From NCBI GenBank assembly GCA_030748735.1, contig JASMLK010000045.1:25628-89627 (forward strand): a stretch of DNA of 64,000 bases, in the 5' to 3' direction. Source of the stretch: Myxococcota bacterium (GTDB lineage Bacteria; Myxococcota_A; UBA9160; UBA4427). Below the pieces are notes generated by a model. It saw only the letters and a program-made list of their open reading frames with translations, did no database searches and was not told where the DNA came from. The stretch's first letter is position 1. Each line of letters begins with the position of its first letter. Positions 1 to 8,225 of the stretch are shown one piece after another. Position numbers and translations under genes: made by a program.

Positions 1-597
1 CGGCCAGAGGTCGATCAGCACCAGGACGAACGGCAGCGTCACCAGGATGGGTTTCGCCATCAAGCCGGCGCCGAAGCTGCATAGAGCCAGCGCGTAGTCG
101 CGCGGCCTTCTATTCGTCACCCATTCGGCATAGAAGAGCAGGGTCCCGAGGCCGAAGAACGCGGACAACACGTCCTTGCGTTCGGAAACCCATGCGACCG
201 ACTCGACGTGGAGCGGGTGGATCCCGAAGAAGAGCGCAACGACTGCACTCGTTGCCGTATGGCCGGTCGTTCGCGCGAAGAAGAGAAAGACGAGCAGCGT
301 GTTTGCTAGATGAAAGAGCAGGTTCGTTGCGTGGTGTGCGCCGGCGGCGAGGCCGAAGAGCGACACGTCGAGCATGTGTGATAGCCATGTCAGTGGATGC
401 CAGTTGGCCGCGTGGCCCGACGTGAAGGCCCAGAGGACGCCGCGTGCGCTGAGTCCCGACCGTACGACGGGGTTGTCCGTGATGTAGACGTCGTCATCGA
501 AGTCGACGAATTCGAAACCGACGACGGGCCAGTAGATGAAGAGTGTCGCAACGACCAGCGCGGCGGCGAAGAGCGAATTGCGTCTGGTTGCGGTCAC
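1..597 (-). CDS. N-terminal part of a PMT/TPR-type polytopic membrane protein (truncated by the window)
   Basis: The reverse strand is open from a GTG at 597 to the window edge, giving 199 residues. The first hydrophobic span is at about residues 8-28. It is followed by an acidic loop (DFDDDVYIT, residues 32-40), more spans, and the motif HPLHVESVAWVSERKD at residues 127-142. That combination is typical of large membrane proteins with a GT-C (mannosyltransferase-like) N-terminal half and C-terminal TPR repeats; the TPR part would lie outside the window. The GTG start overlaps the stop of the upstream sulfatase-like gene in a GTGA arrangement, so the two are probably co-translated. A role in surface glycan or lipid modification is inferred from the fold only. 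Confidence 0.8.
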   Translation of the reverse strand, partial: MTATRRNSLFAAALVVATLFIYWPVVGFEFVDFDDDVYITDNPVVRSGLSARGVLWAFTSGHAANWHPLTWLSHMLDVSLFGLAAGAHHATNLLFHLANTLLVFLFFARTTGHTATSAVVALFFGIHPLHVESVAWVSERKDVLSAFFGLGTLLFYAEWVTNRRPRDYALALCSFGAGLMAKPILVTLPFVLVLIDLWP

Positions 598-2417
598 GGG
601 TGCGAGTCCGTCGTTGCGGGTTCGGCCGACATGGCGTCCCCATCGTCCGGGCCGACGACATAGCCCAGGGCGCGCAAGCCGGCTTCAGCTTCTTCACTGA
701 TTTCGACGCCGAGGCGCGATTCGCCGGTTTCGAGCCGCTGTCGCAGTGCTTCGCTTTCGCGCATGCGGTCGGCCATGCGCAATTGCAGCGATGCGACGGT
801 GTCGCGTTCCTGGCGTTCGAGGTTCGTGCGCTGCTTGGGGTCGACCGCAAGGTCGTAGTACTCGCGGACCGCATGCTTTTGGAGTTTACGTGCACGCGAA
901 TGTTGGATCAGCGTCTTCGTGCCCGTGCGGAGCATCACGCCCCCGAACCCGTCGTCGAAGGCGAGCACGTCCTCGTCGCTCGTCGCGTGCCAGTCCGTCA
1001 GCATGGGGACGAGACTCTGGCCCTGCACTTCGCCTTCGAGTGGAACGCCAGCCAGTTCGAGAATGGTCGGGAGCAGGTCGCTCTGGCGCACCACGCCGTT
1101 GGCTCGTTTCCCCGCGATGGCGCCCTTCGCACGGATGATCAACGGAATGCGCGTAATCTCGTGATGCAGCGAAGAATGCAGTGGGTAGTCGTGTTCGAAG
1201 AACGCTTCGCCGTGATCCGATGTCACGATCACGACCGTGTCGTCGAGCATGCCGAAGTCTTCGATTGCATCGAGCAGGCGCCCGACTTCGTGATCGACGA
1301 ACGCAATGCCGCCATCGTAGAGACAGCGGGCCCACTCGAGTTCTTCGCGATCGAGGGGCTTCTTCCAGCCCCGCGCGATATCGAGCAGGCGATCGGTGGC
1401 ACAGACGCCGTCGTCGCAGAGATCGACTGCGTCGACATCGCCTTCGCAGAACAGTTCCCGAAACGGGGGTGGGGCTTCGTAGGGGAGTTCGGCGCCCTTG
1501 GAGTGCACGTCATAGAAATGAACGAACGCAAAGAAGGGGGCGTCGCGTTCGATCGCGATCCAGTTGATGACGCTGGTCACTTCGTCGCGCGCATTGCCGA
1601 CGCCCTGCTCGACCCTCCACAACCAATCTTCGTCGAAGGTTCGTAGCAGCCACGAACTGCGAAAGCGTTTCGGGTGTGGAAAGTGCATGAAGCGATCGAA
1701 GCCCGCGTCGAAGCCATAGACCGAACCCACGAAGCCCCAGTCGCGCGTTCCCACCCACGCCGAAGTCGTGTAGCCCGCGGCGCGCAGTCGTTCGGCGAGG
1801 GTGTGGTGGTATGGCTGGATGCGGTGTTCGCGAGCGAGCACGCCGTGGGCGCCGGGGTCGAGGCCGGTGAGCATCGAAACGTGAGCCGGCAACGTCCAGG
1901 TCGAGTGGGAGGTGGCGTCGACGAAGAGCACGCCCTCGCGGGCGAGTGCGTCGAGATTGGGGCTGGTCTCACGCGGGTAGCCGTAGGCAGACAGATGGTC
2001 TGCGCGCAGCGTATCGATCGAAACGAGCAGAACATTCGGCCCTTTCGTGGGCATTTGGCCACGAAAGGAGGCGCCGCCGGCCGCGATTGCGGTTGCGGCG
2101 ATCACCGCGGCGAGGGTGAGGAGTGCCACCGGTCGCAAATACGCGGGTCGGGAGGTCGTGCCCAGCGCGGGTAGGGGGGCGATCAAGCCGATCACCGCCG
2201 CGACGAGCGAAAGCGCAACGCCATCGACGGCGAGCGTGACCAGCATCGTGCCAAGCCGATCGAATAGCGGGCCGATCGCGCGCAGGGCGAGCACCCCCTC
2301 GACGAGCCCGATGCAAGCGCCGAGCGCGAAGCCCCATTGGGCGGCACTGCGGGCGCGCGCGGCGCGCCCGGGTCTCGTGCCCGCATCCTGGTTCGACGGC
2401 GTCGATTCCGGAGTCAT
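594..2417 (-). CDS. Membrane-anchored sulfatase/alkaline-phosphatase-superfamily hydrolase
   Basis: This 607-residue protein has about three hydrophobic spans in residues 28-115, followed by a sulfatase-type catalytic domain beginning GPNVLLVSIDTLRADH near residue 126. Asp135 in that segment is the expected metal ligand. The nucleophile region reads STWTLPAHVSML (172-183) and lacks the Cys/Ser-x-Pro-x-Arg motif that is converted to formylglycine. A further metal motif, VTSDHGEAFFEHD, lies in the C-terminal half. By family knowledge this points to a phospho- or sulfo-ester hydrolase or phosphoethanolamine-type transferase using Ser/Thr, not a formylglycine sulfatase. Its stop overlaps the downstream membrane-protein gene, so an envelope-modifying pair is plausible. 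The substrate is unknown. Confidence 0.85.
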   Translation of the reverse strand: MTPESTPSNQDAGTRPGRAARARSAAQWGFALGACIGLVEGVLALRAIGPLFDRLGTMLVTLAVDGVALSLVAAVIGLIAPLPALGTTSRPAYLRPVALLTLAAVIAATAIAAGGASFRGQMPTKGPNVLLVSIDTLRADHLSAYGYPRETSPNLDALAREGVLFVDATSHSTWTLPAHVSMLTGLDPGAHGVLAREHRIQPYHHTLAERLRAAGYTTSAWVGTRDWGFVGSVYGFDAGFDRFMHFPHPKRFRSSWLLRTFDEDWLWRVEQGVGNARDEVTSVINWIAIERDAPFFAFVHFYDVHSKGAELPYEAPPPFRELFCEGDVDAVDLCDDGVCATDRLLDIARGWKKPLDREELEWARCLYDGGIAFVDHEVGRLLDAIEDFGMLDDTVVIVTSDHGEAFFEHDYPLHSSLHHEITRIPLIIRAKGAIAGKRANGVVRQSDLLPTILELAGVPLEGEVQGQSLVPMLTDWHATSDEDVLAFDDGFGGVMLRTGTKTLIQHSRARKLQKHAVREYYDLAVDPKQRTNLERQERDTVASLQLRMADRMRESEALRQRLETGESRLGVEISEEAEAGLRALGYVVGPDDGDAMSAEPATTDSHP

Positions 2418-2578
2418 CGTCCGGGCATGCTAGCCCGCAAGATCGATCGCGACGCGGGCGTTCCACACCTCGCACTTCGCCACAGCTCGATGGCGCCCAC
2501 CGACCTCGCCCCGCGTTCGCCAGTGCAGCGGCATGCGCAGCGCGAACGCAACGAGCCCGCGCGCGCATTGGGACCCGC

Positions 2579-3553
2579 TTACGATGGCACCGCCTCGTTG
2601 AAGAGTTCGCGGTAGCCGTTCGGGAAGTGGGTGTCGTCGTAGAAGCCTCGCGACTTCAAGAAGAAGTGGAAGTCCTTCAGGTGGTAACAGGGGATGCCCG
2701 CGTGGAGATGATGCTCGAGGTGGTAGTTGAGATTGAACGGTGCAACGAAGGGGCGTTCCCACCAGTTGACGATCGTCGTGCGCGTGTTCTTGCGTGCGTC
2801 GAGGTCATAGAGATCGGGCACGACGCCGTGCTCGGCAACCTGGCGCAAGCGCGCGATCAGCATGTAGGTGGTGAGGAACGCGATCGGCCACAGCAGGTAG
2901 AGCCAGCCATTGCCCGTGGCATAGAGCACGCCCCACATCGCGCCGTTCACGATCACGTGCCCCAATAGTGCGTTGCCATTCCAGGGCGCCTTCGTGAGTT
3001 CGGTCTTGCCACGACGCCAGGTCGCCTTCAGGGCCTTCCATCCCGTCTGCCCGGTGAGATCGCGCCAGATCTTGCGCCGGAAACTCTCGCCGCTGATCGG
3101 GTAGCTCATGTAATTGGGGAGGTCGGGGTCCCGGCGGGTGCCCGCGTACTTGTGGTGCTTGCGGTGTCCCGCCGCGTAGCGCTCCATGTCCGAGAGGATC
3201 GGATAGGCGCAGAGCCACTGGCCCACGATGGAGTTTGCGAGCGGGTTCGCAAAGCAGACCCGGTGCCCGCAATCATGCATCAATGCAGCGAAAGCGAGCT
3301 GTCGGCCGCCCAGCAGAGCCAACGCGATCAGCACCGTCAGCGGGTTCGTCCACTGCGCCACGAAGGCGAAGACGAACCCCACCATGAGCCAGTTGAAGGC
3401 CACCATGCGCCCCGCACGCCAGCTGCTGCGCGCGGTGAAGCGGGACAGCTCGTCGGCCGTCATCCAGTCGGTGAGGCGTACGGCCGTGCCGTGGTGATCC
3501 TCGAGCTCGTCGTCGCCCGCGTCCGGGACATAGGTGCTGTTGGGCATGACCAT
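2579..3553 (-). CDS. Membrane fatty acid desaturase
   Basis: This is a 324-residue integral-membrane di-iron desaturase. The three histidine boxes are visible: HDCGH at residues 93-97, HRKHH at 130-134 and NYHLEHH at 277-283. Hydrophobic pairs lie before the first box and between the second and third. I chose the ATG at 3553 because GGAG sits about 8 bases upstream; the frame is open to a GTG at 3619, but that codon has no ribosome binding site. The family uses O2 and an electron donor to introduce a double bond, or a hydroxyl, into an acyl or carotenoid-like chain. The gene lies 76 bases downstream of a PaaX-like regulator on the same strand and may be controlled by it (inference). Confidence 0.9.
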   Translation of the reverse strand: MVMPNSTYVPDAGDDELEDHHGTAVRLTDWMTADELSRFTARSSWRAGRMVAFNWLMVGFVFAFVAQWTNPLTVLIALALLGGRQLAFAALMHDCGHRVCFANPLANSIVGQWLCAYPILSDMERYAAGHRKHHKYAGTRRDPDLPNYMSYPISGESFRRKIWRDLTGQTGWKALKATWRRGKTELTKAPWNGNALLGHVIVNGAMWGVLYATGNGWLYLLWPIAFLTTYMLIARLRQVAEHGVVPDLYDLDARKNTRTTIVNWWERPFVAPFNLNYHLEHHLHAGIPCYHLKDFHFFLKSRGFYDDTHFPNGYRELFNEAVPS

Positions 3554-3629
3554 GGTGCTTCTCCACTTGGCTATTCGCGATCGTTCGCGTTGCAGGGTTG
3601 CCTTGTCTATCCGGTACACGGTGGGTCGT

Positions 3630-4532
3630 TCAGGCCGAGCCCGCCGCTGCGTCGAGGCCGCTTGCGTCGATGGGGCTCGCCAGCAGTTCGACCGATTCCC
3701 CGGCCCAGTCGCGCCACGCTCGTCGCCCGAGTCCGTCGTAGCGCCGCATGGCTTCGATCATCTGGTGACGCGCATCGCAATCCACGATGGCTCGGGGCAG
3801 CAGGGGGTCGAGCGCGATCTGCCTCAGCGCTTCGCCGCCGATCGAAAACGACTCGGTCATTGCAGCGTCGCGTGAAAGGTCGGGCATGCGCGCGATGGCG
3901 GCTTCGAGTTGGCCAGTGGTTTCGCGGTAGCCGTCTTCGAGCGCTTCGACGTTCCAGAGTGCGCGCGCACGGTCTTCGGTTTCCCGGTCGAGGTCTCGCA
4001 GCTCGAAGACGAGTGGAGCCACGGCGCGGGTAGACGCGTCCTTTGCACCGGCCAGGGCCAGGGAGGCAAAGCGCTCGCGGCAAGCCGAAGCGCCACCGCG
4101 CAGATTGTTGGGGCGAACGTGCAGGGCCGGCGTCAGGGGTTCGAAGCCGAGGAATCGGAAGGTGCGGTCGCGCACGCGGCGCGCACGACGGTCGCGGGCG
4201 GGGAGGGCGGTGGTGTCGACGGCCAGGTAGCTGCCGTCCCAGTCGACGACCTTCTCTTCGACCCGCGACCACGAAACGACCTCACGGTTCACCGCCAGCG
4301 CGGCGCGGCTCAGCCGATAGAGCCCGCGACCGGCCGATTCGACCGTGCCGCCGGCTCGCAGGCGTGCGATCGCGACCCGCATGCTGTTCTCGCCCAGGCC
4401 GAAGAGTCCACCCGCGCGCACCAGGGCGCTGACGCCCACCGAATAGGGCGAGGTGATCGTCGACAGCAGGTCGACGATCAAGCTCTTCGAGGTGACGCCT
4501 CGGCGGCGCGTTTCGTACGGATTCGTCGGCAT
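3630..4532 (-). CDS. PaaX-family transcriptional regulator
   Basis: The protein has about 300 residues. The N-terminal part (residues about 15-80) contains a winged-helix segment with GENSMRVAIARLRAGG followed by GRGLYRLS, which matches PaaX-type regulators, and the rest fits the PaaX central and C-terminal domains. The ATG at 4532 gives the usual PaaX length; the frame could extend to an ATG at 4610, adding 26 residues unlike the family. A sigma70-like promoter lies upstream. PaaX proteins repress aromatic-degradation genes by sensing CoA thioesters. Here the neighbours are a desaturase and a divergent phosphotransferase, so the ligand may be another acyl-CoA (inference). Confidence 0.85.
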   Translation of the reverse strand: MPTNPYETRRRGVTSKSLIVDLLSTITSPYSVGVSALVRAGGLFGLGENSMRVAIARLRAGGTVESAGRGLYRLSRAALAVNREVVSWSRVEEKVVDWDGSYLAVDTTALPARDRRARRVRDRTFRFLGFEPLTPALHVRPNNLRGGASACRERFASLALAGAKDASTRAVAPLVFELRDLDRETEDRARALWNVEALEDGYRETTGQLEAAIARMPDLSRDAAMTESFSIGGEALRQIALDPLLPRAIVDCDARHQMIEAMRRYDGLGRRAWRDWAGESVELLASPIDASGLDAAAGSA

Positions 4533-4562
4533 GGGGGATGAACCTGTTATTACAGTGCGTGT

Positions 4563-4591
4563 ACAATATCGCCATTTGCGGAAATGACCAA
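4563..4591 (-). promoter_or_regulatory. Predicted sigma70-type promoter of the PaaX-like gene
   Basis: Read on the reverse strand, TTGGTC (4591-4586) and TATTGT (4568-4563) are separated by 17 bases and lie 31 bases upstream of the ATG at 4532. The match to TTGACA/TATAAT is reasonable but not perfect. The same interval is the divergent promoter region for the phosphotransferase starting at 4703, so autoregulation could affect both genes. Confidence 0.4.
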
Positions 4592-4702
4592 AGGCGACAG
4601 ATGATTGCATCGTAAGTGTCCGAAAAAGCGGGGTAATTCGCCTCTATCGCGTTTAGGCATGTGCGCAGCCAACGCCCTCGGCGTGTTCTAAGGTCCATCG
4701 CC

Positions 4703-5803
4703 ATGGCCGACCGTCCCCCTCCGCCACGAGACTGCGCCGTTCCCCTGGTCGATCACCCCGACGGCATCACCCCCGACTGGCTGACCAGGGTCATTCGGGC
4801 AAACGGTTGCGACGCCGAGGTTTCGACCGTCAGCTCGAGCCCGGTCGGCACCGGCCAGATGGCCGACAACTACCGGTTGCACATCGACTACGCGCGACGC
4901 GACGCCGGCGCCCCGGACACGCTGGTGGTGAAGGTCCCGGCGGGCAACGAAACGAGTCGCGCGGCGGGTGCTGCGGGCGGGTACGTCACCGAGCTCCGTT
5001 TCTATCTAGAACTCGCGCACGAACTCGCCGTGCGGACGCCGCGCTGTTGGTATGCGGACATCAATGACGCGCATGACAAGTTCATCCTGGTGCTCGAAGA
5101 CCTCGCGCCTGCCGAGCAGGGTGATCAGATTCGCGGTTGTTCGGTAGTAGAGGCCGAGCTTGCGTTGATCAACCTCGCTGGCCTCCACGGTTCGACGTGG
5201 TGTGCGACCCGGCTCGACGACCTCGGCTGGTTGAGCCGCGTCACTCCCGAAGTTGCCGCGCTCTTCAGCAACATCCTCACGCCTCGCACCGACGATTTCA
5301 TCCTGCGTTACGAAGGCCGCATGAGCAAAGAAGATGCCGAGGTGCTGCGAACCTTCGCGGCGCACGCGCCGACCTGGTTGGTGGCACGTCCGGAGCGCTT
5401 CGCTGCACTGCATGGCGATTATCGCCTCGACAACCTTCTCTACGGAACGCAAGCCGGTGGTGCGCCGGTTGCGGCAGTGGATTGGCAGACTCTTTCCATT
5501 GCACATCCGGGTCGCGACGTCGCCTACTTCATGGGCAATGCCATGCCGCCGGAACTACGCAGAGAGCACGAAGAAGCGCTCGTGCGCGCCTATCACGAAG
5601 CGCTCCTCGGTCACGGCGTCGAGCAGTACAGCTTCGAAGCCTGCTTCGACGACTATCGCTTCGGCCACTTCCAGGGCCCGCTCGTCACCGTGCTCGGGGC
5701 CATGGCGGTGGTGCAGACCGACCGGGGCGACGACATGTTCATGGCGATGTGTTCGCGTTCGTGTCAGGCGATTCGCGATCTCGACAGCCTCGAGCTGTTG
5801 TAG
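4703..5803 (+). CDS. APH/ecdysteroid-kinase-like phosphotransferase family protein
   Basis: The 366-residue product has a kinase-like fold of the aminoglycoside phosphotransferase/CHK class. It carries a plausible ATP-binding lysine (DTLVVKVPAG, near 77), the catalytic loop HGDYRLDN at 237-244 and the metal-binding AVDWQ at about 258-262. I chose the ATG at 4703, which starts MADRPPPP; an in-frame extension to 4661 gives a basic, unconserved leader. Members of this family in environmental bacteria are often found beside acyl-CoA metabolism genes and phosphorylate small alcohols, but no substrate can be read from the sequence. The gene is 53 bases upstream of a CrtC/DUF7064-like gene and probably forms an operon with it. 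Confidence 0.85.
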   Translation: MADRPPPPRDCAVPLVDHPDGITPDWLTRVIRANGCDAEVSTVSSSPVGTGQMADNYRLHIDYARRDAGAPDTLVVKVPAGNETSRAAGAAGGYVTELRFYLELAHELAVRTPRCWYADINDAHDKFILVLEDLAPAEQGDQIRGCSVVEAELALINLAGLHGSTWCATRLDDLGWLSRVTPEVAALFSNILTPRTDDFILRYEGRMSKEDAEVLRTFAAHAPTWLVARPERFAALHGDYRLDNLLYGTQAGGAPVAAVDWQTLSIAHPGRDVAYFMGNAMPPELRREHEEALVRAYHEALLGHGVEQYSFEACFDDYRFGHFQGPLVTVLGAMAVVQTDRGDDMFMAMCSRSCQAIRDLDSLELL

Positions 5804-5856
5804 CGCCAACCTTTTCGATCAACGGTTCGCTTCCGCTTTGCAATCCCGGAGACTCC

Positions 5857-6969
5857 ATGCTTTCCAAACTCGACGACTATCCGATTCACCAGACCTCCGA
5901 ACCGCTCGTCCACCCGGCGACGAGCGATCGCAACGTCTACGACCGCTACTGGTTCAACGGCTACCAGGACGACGGTGCGTTCTACTTCGGGGTCGGCGCG
6001 GCGCTCTATCCGAACCTGGGCATCATGGATTGCGGCCTTTCGATCGTGGTCGACGGTGAGCAGCATGCCTTTCACGGTTCGCGTCGAGCACCCGTGGAGC
6101 CGACCGAACTGCAGGTCGGCCCCTTCGAGATCGACATCCAGGAACCGATGAAGCGCTTGAAGGTGACGCTCGACGACAACGAGACGGGCATCGCGGGTGA
6201 ACTCCAGTGGATCCCGCGCACGGGCTCCATCGAAGAGGGGCATCAGCTCGCGCGTCGTCGCGTGGGGCGGATGGAGGCCACCCGTTTCAACCAGTTCGGT
6301 CATTGGGAGGGCGAAATCCGCTACGCGGGCAAGTCGGTGACGATCGACCCGAAGCGCGTCTACGGCACCAAGGACCGCAGCTGGGGCCTGCGCCCCGTCG
6401 GTGACCCCGCGCCCCCCGGTGCGCCGCCGACCGAACCCATGGGTGTCTTCTTTCTATGGGCACCGCTCCACTGGGAAGATCGCTGCACCCACATGGGGCT
6501 CTTCGAAAACGAACACGGCGTAGCGTGGCACTTCGACGGCATGGTGTGCCCCGTGTACGACCACCCCGACAAGATCCCGGGCACCGAAGACCCTGCGACC
6601 GAGTTCCTCGCCGGTGGTGAACACCGCCTGAGCTTTGTTCCGGGTACCCGCCGAGCGAGCGAAGCCGAAATCACCCTGCTTACTCTCGACGGCAAACGCG
6701 AAGAGATCCAGCTCGACCCGGTGCTGTGCTTCCGGATGAAGGGCATCGGTTACATGCACCCCGAATGGGGGCACGGCCGTTGGAAGGGCGAACTCGCCAT
6801 CGGTGGCGAATCGTGGCGCTGTGACGACGTCGACGAAAACGCACTCGAGAACGTCCACATCCAGCAGGTCGTGATGGCGACGAGCGGCGGGAAAAAGGGC
6901 GTAGGCGTCCTCGAGCAGATCCACCTCGGCCCGCACAAGCGCTACGGCTTCGAGGGCTTGCTCGGTTAG
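5857..6969 (+). CDS. Conserved hypothetical protein, hydroxyneurosporene-synthase/DUF7064-like
   Basis: The start is the ATG at 5857, preceded by GGAG. The frame is open much further upstream, but that part overlaps the kinase gene and is not real. The 370-residue protein has no signal peptide or membrane span. It begins MLSKLDDYPIHQTSEP and is rich in Trp/Tyr/Gly beta-strand-like segments such as YWFNGYQDDGAFYFGVG and WAPLHWEDRCTHMG. I recognise the style of the lipocalin-like CrtC/AttH or DUF7064/7065 proteins that sit beside APH-like kinases and acyl-CoA genes, but I cannot assign a reaction. It is likely co-transcribed with the kinase at 4703. Confidence 0.7.
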   Translation: MLSKLDDYPIHQTSEPLVHPATSDRNVYDRYWFNGYQDDGAFYFGVGAALYPNLGIMDCGLSIVVDGEQHAFHGSRRAPVEPTELQVGPFEIDIQEPMKRLKVTLDDNETGIAGELQWIPRTGSIEEGHQLARRRVGRMEATRFNQFGHWEGEIRYAGKSVTIDPKRVYGTKDRSWGLRPVGDPAPPGAPPTEPMGVFFLWAPLHWEDRCTHMGLFENEHGVAWHFDGMVCPVYDHPDKIPGTEDPATEFLAGGEHRLSFVPGTRRASEAEITLLTLDGKREEIQLDPVLCFRMKGIGYMHPEWGHGRWKGELAIGGESWRCDDVDENALENVHIQQVVMATSGGKKGVGVLEQIHLGPHKRYGFEGLLG

Positions 6970-7341
6970 GCCGCCCGATCCAGGGGCCGCTGTGAAGTCG
7001 ACGACCACGAGCGGGAGCACGAGCACAGTCGCGGAACGCCCCCCGATCTCCTCGACCGTCTTTCTTCGTTCGGGAAGAAGGGCTGAACGGAGGGCCGGAT
7101 GATGGGGTGCCGAGCCCATTGTCCTGGGTAGGTAGGTTTGCGTTGCATGGGTGTCCCCCGCGCATCCTCGAACCAATGTGCGCAATGTTGCACCACAGCG
7201 GTTTTCACTCTTCGCAACTGAGCTAAGTGAAGAGTCGCGCGACAGCCGAAGGGGCAACAGCCCGTTTCGGCTGTTCGACGAAGTCGAGCACCACCCCATC
7301 GCGCATGAAGTGAATCGCGGTCCCGATGTGTCGTTGAAGAG
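6970..7341. other. Non-coding interval between the CrtC-like gene and the PEP-CTERM-like gene
   Basis: I see no convincing gene in these 372 bases. Open frames here, on both strands, run into neighbouring genes out of phase and have no recognisable sequence. The interval contains the strong hairpin described separately at 7242-7274 and must also hold the promoter for the surface-protein operon starting at 7342, though no clear -35/-10 pair is visible. Confidence 0.5.
7242..7274. terminator. Long stem-loop in the intergenic region (terminator-like or regulatory)
   Basis: The nine bases ACAGCCGAA (7242-7250) are exactly complementary to TTCGGCTGT (7266-7274), and the inner GGGC (7252-7255) pairs with GCCC (7260-7263) around an AACA loop. 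No T-run follows on either side, so it is not a textbook Rho-independent terminator. It could be a leader structure of the 7342 operon or a small palindromic repeat. Confidence 0.45.
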
Positions 7342-8205
7342 ATGGCCCACATCATCGCGGTTGTTGCGTTCCTCGTGTTTCTTGCGAGCGGAGGCATTGC
7401 AGGTGCCGGGGCGCTCGATGCGTCCCACAGTTTTCTCGAGCTGAAGGTCGGAACGGTTCCACCGCTTCGGACCGGAGCGCAGACCAGTCAGGTGCAACTC
7501 ACCGGTGGCGCTTCGCAGATCATCGAAGATCCGCTGGTCTTCGAGATCGATGACTACGCAATCGAGTCCGCGGCCTTCACGGGGATGCCGTTTCTCCCCG
7601 GCTTCAGGATCGACCTCGGGGCTGGAGCGGCGACGTACACGGCGGGCGCTTCCTATGCGAATCCGTTCGGTGCTGGCACTGTTACGGGTTTCGGGGGCAC
7701 GGCGCCGTTCACCGGCGCAGCGGTCGTCGAGATCGCGGGCTACGCCGTGCCGATACACGCGGATTCGCTCGGCGTCGGGGGGACGGAGCTCGCGGTCGTC
7801 CTCAACAACCAGATCTTCGTGACGGGCGCTCCGTTCAACACCGGCGCGGTCAACATCACCGGGATCACGTCGCCTGTGCTCTTCGCGCCTTCACTGGGTG
7901 TGACGGGTGTCGCCTTCACCCTGAACCTCACGACGGCGCAGTTGATGACCGCGATACCGCTGACCGATGGCGGGAACCCCGTTCAAGTCCACACCGTGAC
8001 CGTGCAGGGCTCGAACTCGCTCACCAGCGTCGCTCAGACGGGCGAGATCAAGATGATCTCACCGATTCGCATTCGAACCGATTCCGAAAGCAAGCCAGCC
8101 GCGCTGACCAAAACGTTCCGGTTCGTTCCCGAGCCCGTCGCCGCTCTGCAACTTCTCACCTGCGCCGCGGGCCTGGCACTCCTCGCCCACGCACGCCTGC
8201 GCTGA
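7342..8205 (+). CDS. Secreted surface protein with PEP-CTERM-like C-terminal anchor
   Basis: The 287-residue protein starts with a Sec signal peptide (hydrophobic residues 4-22). The body is rich in Gly, Thr, Ala and Val, suggesting beta-strand repeats, with almost no charged clusters. The C-terminus has FVPEP (about residue 261-265), a hydrophobic span and a final HARLR, which is the tripartite layout of PEP-CTERM sorting signals handled by exosortase. No exosortase is in the window. The RHS-repeat lipoprotein follows after 20 bases and is probably in the same operon. I do not recognise the extracellular domain. Confidence 0.7.
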   Translation: MAHIIAVVAFLVFLASGGIAGAGALDASHSFLELKVGTVPPLRTGAQTSQVQLTGGASQIIEDPLVFEIDDYAIESAAFTGMPFLPGFRIDLGAGAATYTAGASYANPFGAGTVTGFGGTAPFTGAAVVEIAGYAVPIHADSLGVGGTELAVVLNNQIFVTGAPFNTGAVNITGITSPVLFAPSLGVTGVAFTLNLTTAQLMTAIPLTDGGNPVQVHTVTVQGSNSLTSVAQTGEIKMISPIRIRTDSESKPAALTKTFRFVPEPVAALQLLTCAAGLALLAHARLR

Positions 8206-8225
8206 CCTCGCCAAGGGGACCCACC

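Noticed and set aside
543..1646. Long forward open frame antisense to the sulfatase-like gene
   Set aside because: It is the mirror of a well-conserved gene in a GC-rich sequence and shows no family motif or ribosome binding site.
2431..2444. TAGCCCGCAAGATC near the sulfatase start, resembling the palindromic element's end
   Set aside because: Only about 12 of 14 bases match and neither a second arm nor the TACTGCGAC centre is present; chance or a decayed relic cannot be told apart.
6454..7758. 434-codon reverse frame bridging the 6970-7341 gap
   Set aside because: It runs antisense through two real genes, its product is compositionally odd and no start signal supports it.
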